Shown: positions 1 to 10,400 of the stretch, one piece after another
Position numbering within the stretch: position 1 is the first letter of the stretch
How the letters are laid out: the number at the start of each line of letters is the position of its first letter
From: Micrococcales bacterium
GTDB lineage: Bacteria; Actinomycetota; Actinomycetes; Actinomycetales; Cellulomonadaceae
Direction: 5' to 3'
Length of the DNA: 61,371 nt
NCBI GenBank assembly: GCA_009779195.1
Contig: WRET01000010.1
Span: 1-61,371 of the forward strand
Made by a program: the position numbers and the translations under genes
The notes under the pieces: generated by a model
Databases searched by the model: none
Told to the model about the DNA's origin: nothing
The model's input: only the letters and a program-made list of their open reading frames with translations

Positions 1-1439
1 GCGTTGGTCTGGGCCATCAGGGGTGTGTGCAGCGAGTGGGTGACACCGCTGATCACGTAGAACCCGACCACGACGGCCAGGACGAACACCGTGAACAGGC
101 TCACGAAGCTCGCGGGCGACAAGGCCACCGCGGCGACCACGAGCCCGGCGCCGATGACCGACGAGACCATGTTGCGCACCATGCGGGCCTTGGCCTCTTT
201 GGCCTCGCGGGCCGCGACGACCTCAGGGTCTTCGACCTCGACCACAGGGGCGGCCGGGGCCGCCGAGACCTGGACGGGCGGCGGTGGCCACAGCACCTCG
301 CCGTCGTGGGTGACGGTCATACCGCGCTGGACCGGGTCTTCCAGGTCGAGCACCATCTGCCCGTCCTTCTTGCCCGGGGTGAGCAGCTTGACGAGGTTGA
401 CGACGTTGGTGCCGAACAGCTGGGACGTGTGCTTGGGCATCCTCGAGCACAGGTCGGTGTAGCCGAGGATGATCACGCCGTTGTCGGAGACCACACGCTT
501 ACCCGGAACGGTCAGCTCGCAGTTGCCGCCACCAGACGCCGCCAGGTCGACGATGACCGACCCGGGCCGCATGTTCGCGACCATCTCCGCGGTGATCGTG
601 CGCACACCTTTGCCGCGCACCAGCGCGGTGGTGATGACCACGTCTGCCCCAGCGGTCTCTTTGGCGTACATCTGCATCGTCATACGCTCTTGCTCGGCGG
701 TGAGCTCTTTGGCGTACCCGTCGGAGCTGACCTCCTGCTGGGCAGCCTCGGCCTGGACGAACGTGGCGCCCATGGACTCGATCTGCTCGCCGACCTCAGG
801 GCGCACGTCGAACGCGCGCACCTGGGCACCCAGCGACACGGCCCCACCCAGCGCGGCGAGCCCGGCGACCCCGGCGCCGATGACGAACACTGTCGCAGGC
901 TGGGTCTTGCCAGCAGCGGTGACCTGCCCGGCGAACATCCCGCCGTACTCCTCGGCGGCCTCGATGACCGCGCGGTACCCGGCGACGTTCGACATGGTCG
1001 ACAGCACGTCGAGGGCCTGGGCGCGCGAGATACGCGGCACAGCGTCCAGCGCCAGCGCGGTCAGACCGCGCTCGTTGAGCTTGGTCACCAGGTCAGGGTT
1101 GGCTTGGGGAGCCATGATGCACGCCAGGGCCGCGCCTTGGCGCATCTTGGCCAGCTCGGCCTCGGAGGGAGTGTTCACTGTGGCGACGATGTCGGCCTTC
1201 CACACCTTCGCAGCAGGTACGACACTCGCCCCAGCGGCTTCGTAGTCGGCGTCGCCGTAGGTCGCGGTGGCGCCGGCGCCTGCCTGGACCAGCACCTGGT
1301 AGCCGAGGGCTGTGAGCTGGCCGACAGTCTTGGGCGTCGCGGCGACCAGACGTTCACCGGAACGGCTCGGAGAGGGCACGCCGATGGTCATTGGCGTGGG
1401 TGGTGCCTCAGGCTCCACCTGGGCAGCAGTTTCAGTCAC
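1..1439 (-). CDS. pntA: NAD(P) transhydrogenase subunit alpha, partial (3' end outside window)
   Basis: Proton-translocating transhydrogenase alpha subunit, which couples hydride transfer between NADH and NADP+ to the proton gradient. About 479 residues are present and the gene runs off the left edge. The N-terminal half is the alanine dehydrogenase/PNT NAD-binding domain; the Rossmann loop GAGVAG is at residues 185-190 with a downstream Asp near 208, followed by the segment VIVDLAASGGGNCELT. The visible C-terminus starts hydrophobic helices after residue 420, so this is the fused form with membrane helices. The GTG start at 1439 is chosen because AGGA lies 8 nt upstream. The beta subunit gene is expected beyond the edge, which cannot be verified here. 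A large open frame on the opposite strand is a shadow. Confidence 0.93.
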   Translation of the reverse strand, partial: MTETAAQVEPEAPPTPMTIGVPSPSRSGERLVAATPKTVGQLTALGYQVLVQAGAGATATYGDADYEAAGASVVPAAKVWKADIVATVNTPSEAELAKMRQGAALACIMAPQANPDLVTKLNERGLTALALDAVPRISRAQALDVLSTMSNVAGYRAVIEAAEEYGGMFAGQVTAAGKTQPATVFVIGAGVAGLAALGGAVSLGAQVRAFDVRPEVGEQIESMGATFVQAEAAQQEVSSDGYAKELTAEQERMTMQMYAKETAGADVVITTALVRGKGVRTITAEMVANMRPGSVIVDLAASGGGNCELTVPGKRVVSDNGVIILGYTDLCSRMPKHTSQLFGTNVVNLVKLLTPGKKDGQMVLDLEDPVQRGMTVTHDGEVLWPPPPVQVSAAPAAPVVEVEDPEVVAAREAKEAKARMVRNMVSSVIGAGLVVAAVALSPASFVSLFTVFVLAVVVGFYVISGVTHSLHTPLMAQTN

Positions 1440-1492
1440 GGAGGTTTCCTATCTCGTCCACGGTGAGACGGCAGACGGGCACGGCTATAGCG

Positions 1493-1507
1493 ACGGGCAG
1501 CGCCCGT
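1493..1507. terminator. Short GC-rich hairpin between MFS gene and pntA
   Basis: Perfect 6-bp arms ACGGGC and GCCCGT around a 3-nt loop. It lies about 115 nt past the MFS stop on the minus strand and inside the likely pntA leader. There is no T-tract, so a terminator or attenuator role is only a guess. Confidence 0.25.
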
Positions 1508-1546
1508 GCCGAGGACAACTTACTGCCTTCGGCCATCCGGGTCTCT

Positions 1547-1593
1547 ACCAGTGCCACTGGTTGGTCCATCCGGGTGGCTCTGCACCACTGGTG
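1547..1593. promoter_or_regulatory. Two CACTGGT palindromes upstream of pntA
   Basis: ACCAGTGCCACTGGT (1547-1561) is a perfect 7-bp inverted repeat around one base. CACCACTGGTG (1583-1593) is a second perfect palindrome sharing CCACTGGT. Both lie 108-154 nt upstream of the pntA start, the position of an operator or activator site. The binding protein is unknown. Confidence 0.35.
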
Positions 1594-1623
1594 AGGCTTC
1601 GCACAAGTGGCTAAAGACCCGTA

Positions 1624-3339
1624 TCACTCGGCCTCGGCAGCCGCCGCTTCGGCACGCTGCTCGATACCTGTCTTGGAGTGCAACGGAACCTCGTGCAGCG
1701 CCAGCACGGCAAGCAGCCCGACCAGGCTCAAAGGGGCACCGATGAGGAATAGCTCAGGCACGGTGTCGCCGAACGCGTTCTGCACGATGTCGCGCACCGG
1801 CGCAGGCAGCGTCGCCAGGTCCGGCATACCGCCGCCCGCGTGGTCCCCGGCACCTGCTGGCAGACGTTCGGTCAGCACAGTGGTCACCCGGTTCGACAAG
1901 ATCGCGCCGAGCACCGACACACCCACAGCACCGCCGAGGGTGCGGAAGAAGGCGATCGTGGCAGTACCCGCACCGATATCACCGATATCGAGGCTGTTCT
2001 GCACGGCGATGACAAAGTTCTGCATCATCATGCCCACACCAGCGCCCAGCAAGATCATGTACACAGCCAGGTGCCAGAAGGTGGTGTGGGCGTCAATCGT
2101 GCCCATAAGAGCCAGCCCGATGACCTGCAACGCGGCGCCGGTGGCCATGACCCACTTGTAGTGGCCGGTCCGCGAGACCAGCTGGCCCGACGCGGTCGAC
2201 GCCACGAACACACCGACAACCATGGGGATGGTCATCACACCCGACATCGTCGGCGACTCACCTTTGGCCAGCTGGAGGTACTGCGACAAGAACACCGACG
2301 TGCCGAACATCGACACCCCGATCGCCGCCGAACCGGTCACCGACAGCACCAGCGTGCGGTTGCGGAACAACCGCAGCGGAATCATGGGTTCTTCGGCCCG
2401 GTACTCGACCCACAGCGCCGCCAACCCGGCCACCAGCGCACCGGTGAGCATGGCCACGGTCTGCCAGGAGACCCAGTCGAAACGGTCGCCTGCGAACGTC
2501 ACCCACAGCAGCAACGCCGACACAGCCGTGGCGATGAGCAACGCGCCGGGGATGTCCAGCTTGACCTTGCGCCGTGATGTGGGCGGCAGGTGCAACGTGC
2601 GCTGCAGCACGATGATCGCCACGACGGCGAACGGCAACGACCCGTAGAAGTTCCAGCGCCAACCGATGGTGTCGGTGACGAAACCGCCGATGAGCGGCCC
2701 ACCGACCATGGACACGGCCATGACGCCGCCAGTCAGGCCCATGTACTTGCCGCGTTCGCGCGGGCTGATGATGTCGGCGATGAGCACCACCGCCAGCGCG
2801 GTGAGCCCACCAGCGCCGATCCCCTGCACGGTGCGCGCCGCGATGAGCTCGGCGGTGTTGCGGGCGAGCCCCGCCGCCGCCGACGACAGCACCGAGATGG
2901 TCAGCGCCACCTGGATGAGCACCTTGCGGTTGGTCAGGTCCGCCAGCTTGCCCCACACCGGGGTGGAGATCGTCGTGGTCAGCAGCGTCGCGGTGACCAC
3001 CCAGGTGAACGCCGACTGCGTGCCTTTGAGGTCAGCGATGATCTTCGGCAGCGACGACGAGATGAGGCTCGTGGCCAGCATGGACACGAACATCCCCAGC
3101 AGGATGCCCGACAGCGCCTCGAGCACCTCACGGTGGGTCATCGGCCCGGTGCTTGTCGACCCGGTGCCGTTAGGCTCGTCGCCATCGTGCGGCTGGTCGG
3201 AGGGTGGGTCCACCGCGTCCTCCACCTCAGCCGCACCGTCCGTCGCAGTGGCGACACGGTCTAAGACACCCGACGGGGAATCAGGCGGCGGCGGAATCTG
3301 CGGGTCAGTGTCTTGTCCGTCGGACGGGCTCACGCTCAT
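1624..3339 (-). CDS. DHA2-family (14-helix) MFS drug efflux transporter
   Basis: Predicted inner-membrane drug:H+ antiporter of the EmrB/QacA type, 571 residues. Residues 1-68 are an acidic, Pro-rich cytoplasmic extension, followed by about 14 hydrophobic helices. MFS motif A (GKLADLTNRK) is at 130-139 and the antiporter motif C (GGPLIGGF) at 213-220. The ATG overlaps the stop of the upstream marR gene by one base (TGATG) with AGAGG just upstream, so the two genes are translationally coupled. Expression is therefore probably controlled by that MarR protein. The substrate cannot be read from the sequence. Confidence 0.93.
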   Translation of the reverse strand: MSVSPSDGQDTDPQIPPPPDSPSGVLDRVATATDGAAEVEDAVDPPSDQPHDGDEPNGTGSTSTGPMTHREVLEALSGILLGMFVSMLATSLISSSLPKIIADLKGTQSAFTWVVTATLLTTTISTPVWGKLADLTNRKVLIQVALTISVLSSAAAGLARNTAELIAARTVQGIGAGGLTALAVVLIADIISPRERGKYMGLTGGVMAVSMVGGPLIGGFVTDTIGWRWNFYGSLPFAVVAIIVLQRTLHLPPTSRRKVKLDIPGALLIATAVSALLLWVTFAGDRFDWVSWQTVAMLTGALVAGLAALWVEYRAEEPMIPLRLFRNRTLVLSVTGSAAIGVSMFGTSVFLSQYLQLAKGESPTMSGVMTIPMVVGVFVASTASGQLVSRTGHYKWVMATGAALQVIGLALMGTIDAHTTFWHLAVYMILLGAGVGMMMQNFVIAVQNSLDIGDIGAGTATIAFFRTLGGAVGVSVLGAILSNRVTTVLTERLPAGAGDHAGGGMPDLATLPAPVRDIVQNAFGDTVPELFLIGAPLSLVGLLAVLALHEVPLHSKTGIEQRAEAAAAEAE

Positions 3340-3875
3340 CAGGCACCTCTCTGTATGTCTTCGTCCAGGGAACCCGGTCGTTCGCTGGTCGTTCGGACGT
3401 CATGCGCACCGGCCTGGGCGTCAGCCCGCCCAGCCGAGACCGACCGTTCGATCGCCTCGGCAAGCCGTCGGGCCCCGGCGGCGACCTCGTCGAGCTCTGC
3501 GGCGCTCCAGCCGGCAAACCCGACCTCGGCACGGGCTGCGATCTCGGCCACAGCGCGTGCGTACACCTCGCGCCCAGCGTCGGTCAGCCGCAGCGGGTGC
3601 ACCCGCCGGTCGGCCGTGTCGATGTCACGTTCCACCAACCCGCGGTCCACCAGCGCTGTGACCTGCCGGGACGCAACCGACTGGTCGACACGCAGCGTCG
3701 TGGCGATCTGGGAGATCGTCACCGACTCACAGCAGGTGAGCAGCCGCAGCAACCCTAGCCCAGGGCTCGGCAACCCGACCGCTTCGCTCACCGCACAGGC
3801 CAGCGCCCGGTGGGCCCGGGTCAGCGACACGATGGCGTTCATCGCGTCGTCGCGCAGCGTGATCGTGTCAGGCAC
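3339..3875 (-). CDS. MarR-family transcriptional regulator
   Basis: Winged-helix regulator of 178 residues, probably a repressor of its own operon and the downstream efflux pump. The central part shows the MarR helix-turn-helix and wing: SVTISQIATTLRVDQSVASR followed by VTALVDRGLVERDIDTADRR. The open frame extends further upstream, but I chose the GTG at 3875 because GAGAGG sits 9 nt before it. The upstream extension also crosses the likely operator. The C-terminal tail after about residue 145 is charged and unlike a conserved domain. Ligand unknown. Confidence 0.85.
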   Translation of the reverse strand: MPDTITLRDDAMNAIVSLTRAHRALACAVSEAVGLPSPGLGLLRLLTCCESVTISQIATTLRVDQSVASRQVTALVDRGLVERDIDTADRRVHPLRLTDAGREVYARAVAEIAARAEVGFAGWSAAELDEVAAGARRLAEAIERSVSAGRADAQAGAHDVRTTSERPGSLDEDIQRGA

Positions 3876-3892
3876 GGCGGACAGCCTCTCAG

Positions 3893-3913
3893 ATTTGGAT
3901 GCACGATGCAAAT
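3893..3913. promoter_or_regulatory. Probable MarR operator (imperfect inverted repeat)
   Basis: The inverted repeat ATTTG-N-AT-N5-AT-N-CAAAT lies directly upstream of the ribosome-binding site of the marR gene. Its size and AT-rich half sites fit a MarR dimer operator. Location and symmetry are seen; binding is inferred. Confidence 0.5.
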
Positions 3914-3964
3914 GTTGCGTCGACCAACCGCTCCCCCGGCCAAGCACCATGCGAGGATGGCGCC

Positions 3965-4345
3965 ATGGACTCACCTGTCGTCGTCGCTGTGAACCTCGCC
4001 GGAACCGATGTCGGGGCAGGGCTCGGACGGGCACACACGCTGGCCGTCGCCCATGTCGTCGGCGGCCAGGTCACCCGCTGGTCCGAGCACGAGGTGGGCT
4101 GGGACGTGCTGCACGACCAGGGCCCGCCCGGCACCCACCACGCCCGGATCGTGCGCTTCGTGCGCGACCACGAGGTCGCCGTCGTCGTCACCGGCCACAT
4201 CGGCCCCCCGATGCACCACACCCTGGACAAGCTGGGCTGCGCAGTCGTCGTCGGTGCGACCGGCGACGCCCGGGCCGCAGCAGCAGCTGCCACCGACGCC
4301 CCGCCCAGCACCCCTCCCGCAGCACACCGCTCCTGTACCGGCTAG
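3965..4345 (+). CDS. NifX/NifB-like dinitrogenase iron-molybdenum cofactor family protein
   Basis: Small protein of 126 residues. It begins with a beta strand (VVVAVNLAG), has a central His-containing segment, and ends with the family-like pattern VVVTGHIGPPMHHTLDKLGC followed by AVVVGATGDA. This fold is the FeMo-cofactor-binding RNase H-like domain that also occurs in organisms without nitrogenase, where its role is not settled. No nif genes are nearby, so nitrogen fixation is not implied. The start at 3965 has GAGGA 7 nt upstream. The gene is divergent from marR and its 5' end is close to the presumed MarR operator. The Ala/Pro-rich C-terminal 25 residues look disordered. Confidence 0.7.
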   Translation: MDSPVVVAVNLAGTDVGAGLGRAHTLAVAHVVGGQVTRWSEHEVGWDVLHDQGPPGTHHARIVRFVRDHEVAVVVTGHIGPPMHHTLDKLGCAVVVGATGDARAAAAAATDAPPSTPPAAHRSCTG

Positions 4346-4379
4346 GCCGCCCAACGACAGACCGATCCTGATGGCCGGA

Positions 4380-4395
4380 CGGACGGGCTCGTCCG
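4380..4395. terminator. Hairpin between convergent genes
   Basis: CGGACG-GGCT-CGTCCG, a perfect 6-bp stem with a tetraloop in the 105-nt gap between the NifX-like gene and the adhesin gene, which converge here. It could stop transcription from either side. There is no T-tract. Confidence 0.35.
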
Positions 4396-4450
4396 ACCAG
4401 CCGTGCGCATCACGACCGCCAGCGCGTCCGGCGGTGACCACGCACTGGTG

Positions 4451-7400
4451 TCACTCAGCGGTGGCCAGGTCAGCGGTGCCTGCCTTGGCCTGGCTGGTCG
4501 ACCACAGGAGCCCGCCGAGCGACCCGGCGAACGTGACGGCCAGCAGGGGTGTCCACATGTCGGTGAAGACCATGCCGCGAGACAGGTCGAGCACGAAGGC
4601 CACGACGACGAGACCGACCAGCGTGGCAGCCGCGGAGACTGCGACACCGACGACCCGACGGCGACGACGACCAGCGCAGTCGGTGTCCCTGCCCCTGTGC
4701 ATCACCAACGCGCCGCAGACAGTGAGCACGAGGCCGGTCGCCGCGAGGACGACGTTGAGCAGGGCCCAACCGTCGCCCGACCCCTGGTTGTGGGCCACCT
4801 GGGCGGGTACGGCGGTCGTGGTCTCGACGTCGTCGCCGACACCTGTGTCGTCGGACAGCTCGTCGTCAGCGGTGTCGCCGCTGCCCTGCTGGCCGTCGGC
4901 AGGACCGACCAGGCCGCCCGGGCCGATCCACGGACCCCGGAACCACGGCGCGGCGCTACCGCCCACGCTGGTACCGCTACGTGAGGAGCGGGCGCTACCT
5001 GTGGAGCCGCCACCAGGGTTGCTGCTGGTGCCGTCCGGGACGATGACCACCCCGAACGACGTCTGCTTCCCGCTGTGGTTGACCGTGATGGTCTGGCTGC
5101 CCTCCTGGGTGGAGATGTAGCCGGAGGCCATCGCGTCGGTCATCGAGACGACCTGCACACCAGACTTGCGCACGACGTAGATCTCGCCGCCTGTGAGGTC
5201 GAGCGGTTCACCAGGACCGTACGTGGTCTTGTTCGGAGGCTTCTTGACGTGGATCTCCACCACAGGGTCGACGACGGTGACAACGAAGCTGGCAGAGAAG
5301 CTGCCCTCACCCCAGTCGTTCGTCGCCACGAGCGTCTGCTTGCCCTCCACGGTGCTGGCGAACCCGGAGACCATGGCCGCGGTGAGCGACACCTTGCCCT
5401 GGACGGCACCACTGGCCATCTTCTGCGCGATCGTCCCACCGACCAGCGACAGCGGGTCGCCCCACTCGTAGCCCGTCTTCGTCGGGGCGACGAGCACCAC
5501 ACCAACCTGGTAGTCGACGACCGTCACGGTGAACGTCGTGCTGTGCCCTGAGTCGGTCACGGTCACGCTCTGGTTCCCCAGGGTGTCCTTGTCGTAGCCC
5601 GTGACCATCGAACCGTCGATCGGCGTGGTGTACGTACCGGACTTCTTGACGATGGACAGCTCGCCACCTGTGAGGTCGAGGTCGTCGCCGAGGCGGTACC
5701 TGGTCTTGTCTGGTGGTGTCGTGACGCGGACCTCGATCACCGGGTCGACGACGGTGACCGTGTAGTTGGCCGAGAAGCTGCCCTCGCCCCAGTCGTTGGT
5801 CACCACGAGCGTCTGGCTGCCCTCTTGGGTGCTGGTGAACCCTGAGACCATGGCCGTGGTGAGCGGCACCTTGCCCTGGACAGCGCCACTGGCCATCTTC
5901 TGCGCGATGGTCCCACCGGCGACCGACAGCGGGTCGCCCCACTCGTACGCGGTCGTCGTCGGGGCACCGAGCACCACGTCGACCTGGTAGTCGACGACGG
6001 TGACCACGAACGTGGCGGTACGGCCCGCGTAGGTCACCGTCACGGTCTGGTTGCCCAGGACGGTCGGGTCGTAGCCGGTGAACGCCGCCGCGGAGAGGTC
6101 CACGAAGTCGACCGACGGCGTACCGGTGCTGTCCGACCAGGTCAGGCCAAGGACGCCACCGGTGACGTCAAGCTGCTCGCCGTACTTGTACACGACCTTC
6201 GTCGGAGTGCTGGAAACGGCGACCGCAGTGACCCAGTCGTTGATCTGGACCGACGCCGTGTCGCCGGCCGTCGCATAGTCACCGTCTCCGGAGTAGACCG
6301 CGCAGAACGTGTGCGTGGTCGCCGCGGGCCTGCTCAGCGCCAGCGTGACCGGTGATCCGCTCCACGTCTGCGTGGACAGGGCTGTGCCTGCACCACACGC
6401 TTCGGTCGTGGTCACCGCGTAGAACGACACTGTGCCGGTGGGGGTGGCGCCGTTGGTCACACCTGCGACACCAGCGGTGAGGGTGATGTCCTCGGTGTGC
6501 AGAGCACCGTTCGTCTCAGCCTCAGCAGTGAGCGTCACTGTCGGTGTCGCCCGGCTCACGGTGACGGTCACCACCGTCGTGGCCGGAGCCATGTTCCAGG
6601 CGCTGGCGCCGAAAGGCTCGGCGAGAGGGTCGTACGCGACTGTGAACGTGTACGTCCCGGAGCGCAGGCCGGCGAGGAACGACCCGGTGAACGTGATACC
6701 TGGGGTCGTACCCGTGTAGTCGACCGTGTAGGCGCCGGACATCGACGGTGTTGGTGCACCACCAGGGACGGAAGTGACGGTGACGGACTCGACAGTGTTG
6801 CCGTTGAACGTCAACGGCACCTTCTTGGCCGTGGTCGAGTACCTCGACGTGGCGAACGTCGCTGTGCGCTGCACAGTGTCGGCGTAGACGACGACACCAG
6901 AGGAGCTGATGTACGCGGCGTTGCCTTGGGAGTCCACGAGCCGCACGTACATGATGCCTTTCCACGTCGAGGCGCGGACGACCGGCCCGGTGTACGTGGT
7001 CCAGACGATGCCGCCCCCGGTGATCTCGGTCGCCGAGAGAGCTTCGCTAGACATGAGGTACGAGACCGTCACAGCCTCGCCGCTGTTGTCGGCCACGTCG
7101 TCGACGGTGAACGTCGCCGCACCCCGCGAGAAGTGGTCGAAGACGAGCAGCGCGGAGTAGAAGTCGGCCCACGCGGACACACCCGCAGGGACGACCGGCG
7201 TGACGGCGTTCGTCACGGTGACCGTGCCGGTCGGGGCTGTCGTGTCGACAACTTCCACGTCGAACGTCGCGGTGGCCTTCTTGTAGTTCCGGCTGGCCGC
7301 CTTGGTCGCCGTCACGGTGAACGTCCCAACCGTGTGCATCGTCACGGTGTCGCCGCTCACCGTCGCAGTCCCCGCGGGGTTCTGCGTCGTGACCGCGTAG

Positions 7401-10400
7401 GAGACAGTGCCGTCTCCAGTGCCGCCGGACGTGTCTAGCGTCTCAGTCGGCTTGTTGTTCACGTCGACCTCGTACTGGGCGTTCGGACCAGTGATGCTCA
7501 AGGCAGCCTGGGTCGCCCTCTTGACCGTGAAGTCTGCGCTCTCGCTCGCCGTGACGTACCGGGGGTCTGTGGTCGTCACGGTGACGGTGTACTTACCGGC
7601 CTCGGTCGGTGCTGTGGGTGTCGGGCCGTAGATCGTCCCGTCGGTGTACTCCCCTTCGTAGGAGACGTCGTAGGCGGTCGTCGGTGCGGACGCGCCGCCG
7701 AGCTTCACCTTGAGCTTGGTGGGCGCGTACTGGTCGCCGTCGTAGACCTTGTCCTGCGCGTCGAGCACCACCACGGCAGCGCTGCTCTGGGTGATCGTGT
7801 AGGCGACCTTGTCGCTGTCGACGCTGCTGTGCGAGCTGTCGCCGCCGTACTTGGCTTCGAAGTCGACGTCACCCACCATCGTCGGGGTGTAGGCCAGCGT
7901 CGCGACACCGGAGCCGTTGATCGTCGCGCTGCCGATGTAGACCTCGTCGACGTAGAAGTGGACCGACCCTGTCGACGGGGTCGTCGAGTCGATCGTCGCG
8001 GTGAGCGTGACCTGCCCACCACCGAAGACGAACGACCCTGGGCTGACCGTCAGGTCGATGTCAGTGGTCTCCTTGGTGATGGTGTAGGGGCCGAAATGGC
8101 CAAAGCCAAGGTTGCCGACGCGGTCGGTCGCCTCCCAGTGGATGTACGAACCGGTCTGGCTGACCGTGACCGGGCGGGCCGCTGATGTTGACCACGCCGT
8201 CCACGCTGGGTCGTCGACGTCCGGCGTGAGCGGGCTGTCGGTGATCGCGACACGCTGCGTGGCGAGCCCGGCGTCTCCGACGTCGGTGAAACGCACGGTG
8301 ACCGTCGTGTTGCCGATGTGCGTGCCACCGTTGGGGGTTGCGGCGGCCGTCGGCGGGTCGTTGTCGTCGACGATCGTGAACGTCAGGACGTACGGTGCCG
8401 AGACGAGGTCAGCACCAAAGAGGTCCTGCTTGCCGTTGGCGACGACCAACGAGACCGCGTACTCGCCGACCGGCCAGTCGTCGTGGTCGGAGACATCGAT
8501 GGTCCCTTCCTCCCAGCCAGCCTCGTCGGGCCCGGACCCGTCGGGCCAGGCGACCACGACACCGTCGCGCACGAGCGTGAACGTGGACGTGATAGGCAGG
8601 CCCTGAGGGTCGTAGCTGCGGTTCACCAGGGTGACGGTCTGCGGGTCGTCGCCCCACGGGAGGATCTTCGTCGGCGTGAGCGTGAAGTCGGCAAAGGGGG
8701 CCACGTAGACAGGAGTGGATCCTTCACCGACGTAGCGCACCTGCTTGGAGATCGACGTCTGCTCGCCGTACCGGTCCCACACCGTGAGGTAGACGATGTA
8801 CGTGTGGTCCTCGGTGAGGGTGGTAGGGACACCGTTGTTCGGCGTGGCGTCCTCGTCGAGGTCGAGGTACTTCCACTGCGAGCACAGGCGGGTCAGGCCC
8901 GGGGTGCACGGCATGGTGAGGCGGTCGGTGGCGAAGTCCGGGTCCGACGACGTGTTCCGGAACTCCACCGCTCCCCCTTCGCCGATCGCGACGTCGAACG
9001 AGGCAAGCGGAGGACGGTGGGCCGTGATCGTCTTGAGGTACTGGTCGCGGTAGTACAGGTCGTAGTACCCAGGCTTGTCGAACTGCACGTCGAGGTCGGA
9101 GCGGGTGATGCCGCTCCACGACTGTATGCCCTCGTCGTTGCTGAACGCGTCGTCACCGGTGCGGGTCGCCGGTGTGGCAGGGTCAGTGCCGCTGGTGCGG
9201 TGCACGACTTTCCACTTGCCGTCGGGGTACTGGTCGTCCGCGGTGCCGGTCTGGTCGGCGCCGGTGACGGACATGACCACGTTGTCGGTGGTCAAGACAA
9301 TGTCACCGACATTATCGATCCAGTACTGCTTGTAGATCTCGTCCGCGATGGCCTGTATCTGCTCTTCATAGGTCGAGGTGGTCGGCGAGTCCATGTTGAC
9401 GACCGTGCCCTTGAGGTCGTTCTTCACCAGGAAGTCCTGGGACTTGGCAGAGTTCGTCGCGGTCGCCCACCCGATGAAGTAGATGTCGTCATTGCGCAGA
9501 CGGTTGAGCAGCCTGGCCGTGATGTTCGTCTCTTCGAAGTCAGGGATCGTCTCTTCGTTGAGGTTGACGAGGAACTTCTTGGTGTTCTCGTTCCACTCGG
9601 GCTCGTCGACGACCTCGACAAGCGTCTTGACCTTGTCCATCGTCATCGAGATGTTCTGCATGGCGATAGCGGTGGGACGCGAGCAGGAGTGGTTCAGATA
9701 AGAGGCCATGGGACCGAACCCATAGCTCGCCATCGAATCGAGGAGGACTCGCGTCCCGTCAGGGCTGACGTTGGCAGATGTCTTGCCTGAAGACACGACG
9801 GGCGACTTACCCTCGGCGATCGGAGTCGTCAGCACGCTGGAATCGCTCGCGCTGCCGTTGTAGAAAATCTGCGCATACGTCGGGTACACGTCTAGCTTGA
9901 TGCGACGGTACTTGTCGGTTCCGCTGTAGGTACCTGACGAAGCTGTCGCGATCTTTTCGAAACCAGGATAGTCCGCCACACCATTGCTGCCGTTGTTGTG
10001 GAACGCCTTGGTGTCGACGTCCGAGAACTTGTAGATGAACATGTCCTGGCCAAGACCCAGGGTCGGGGCCGCGCTACCGTACTTCAGGAACAGCAGGTAG
10101 CCGCTCATCTTCTGGCCGCTGCCGTAGGGGTCGTCAGTAATGTCCGTGTTGAAGAAGAACCCGACACCGTCAAGCGCGTCGTAGGCGGCAAACTCTTCGA
10201 TGGCGAACTCGAACGACTTCTTTGTCTTCTGGTCGTTGGGCAGGTACCGGAAGTCTTTGTACGCATGGGTGCCATACCCGTAGAAGTCCATACGAGAGCC
10301 GTTGTTGGACTCTTCCATGTGGAACAGGTTGCCATCATATGGATGAGTCTGGTTGCTCGTGCCGGCCGTCGAGTAGGCGCCGAAGTTCGGGCTGGTCTTG

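Noticed and set aside
27-1466. 479-codon open frame on the plus strand over pntA
   Set aside because: Product is His/Asp/Arg-rich with no domain; the opposite strand has clear transhydrogenase motifs.
3965-4345. Evidence for nitrogen fixation from the NifX-like protein
   Set aside because: This family is common in non-fixing bacteria and no nif genes are near.
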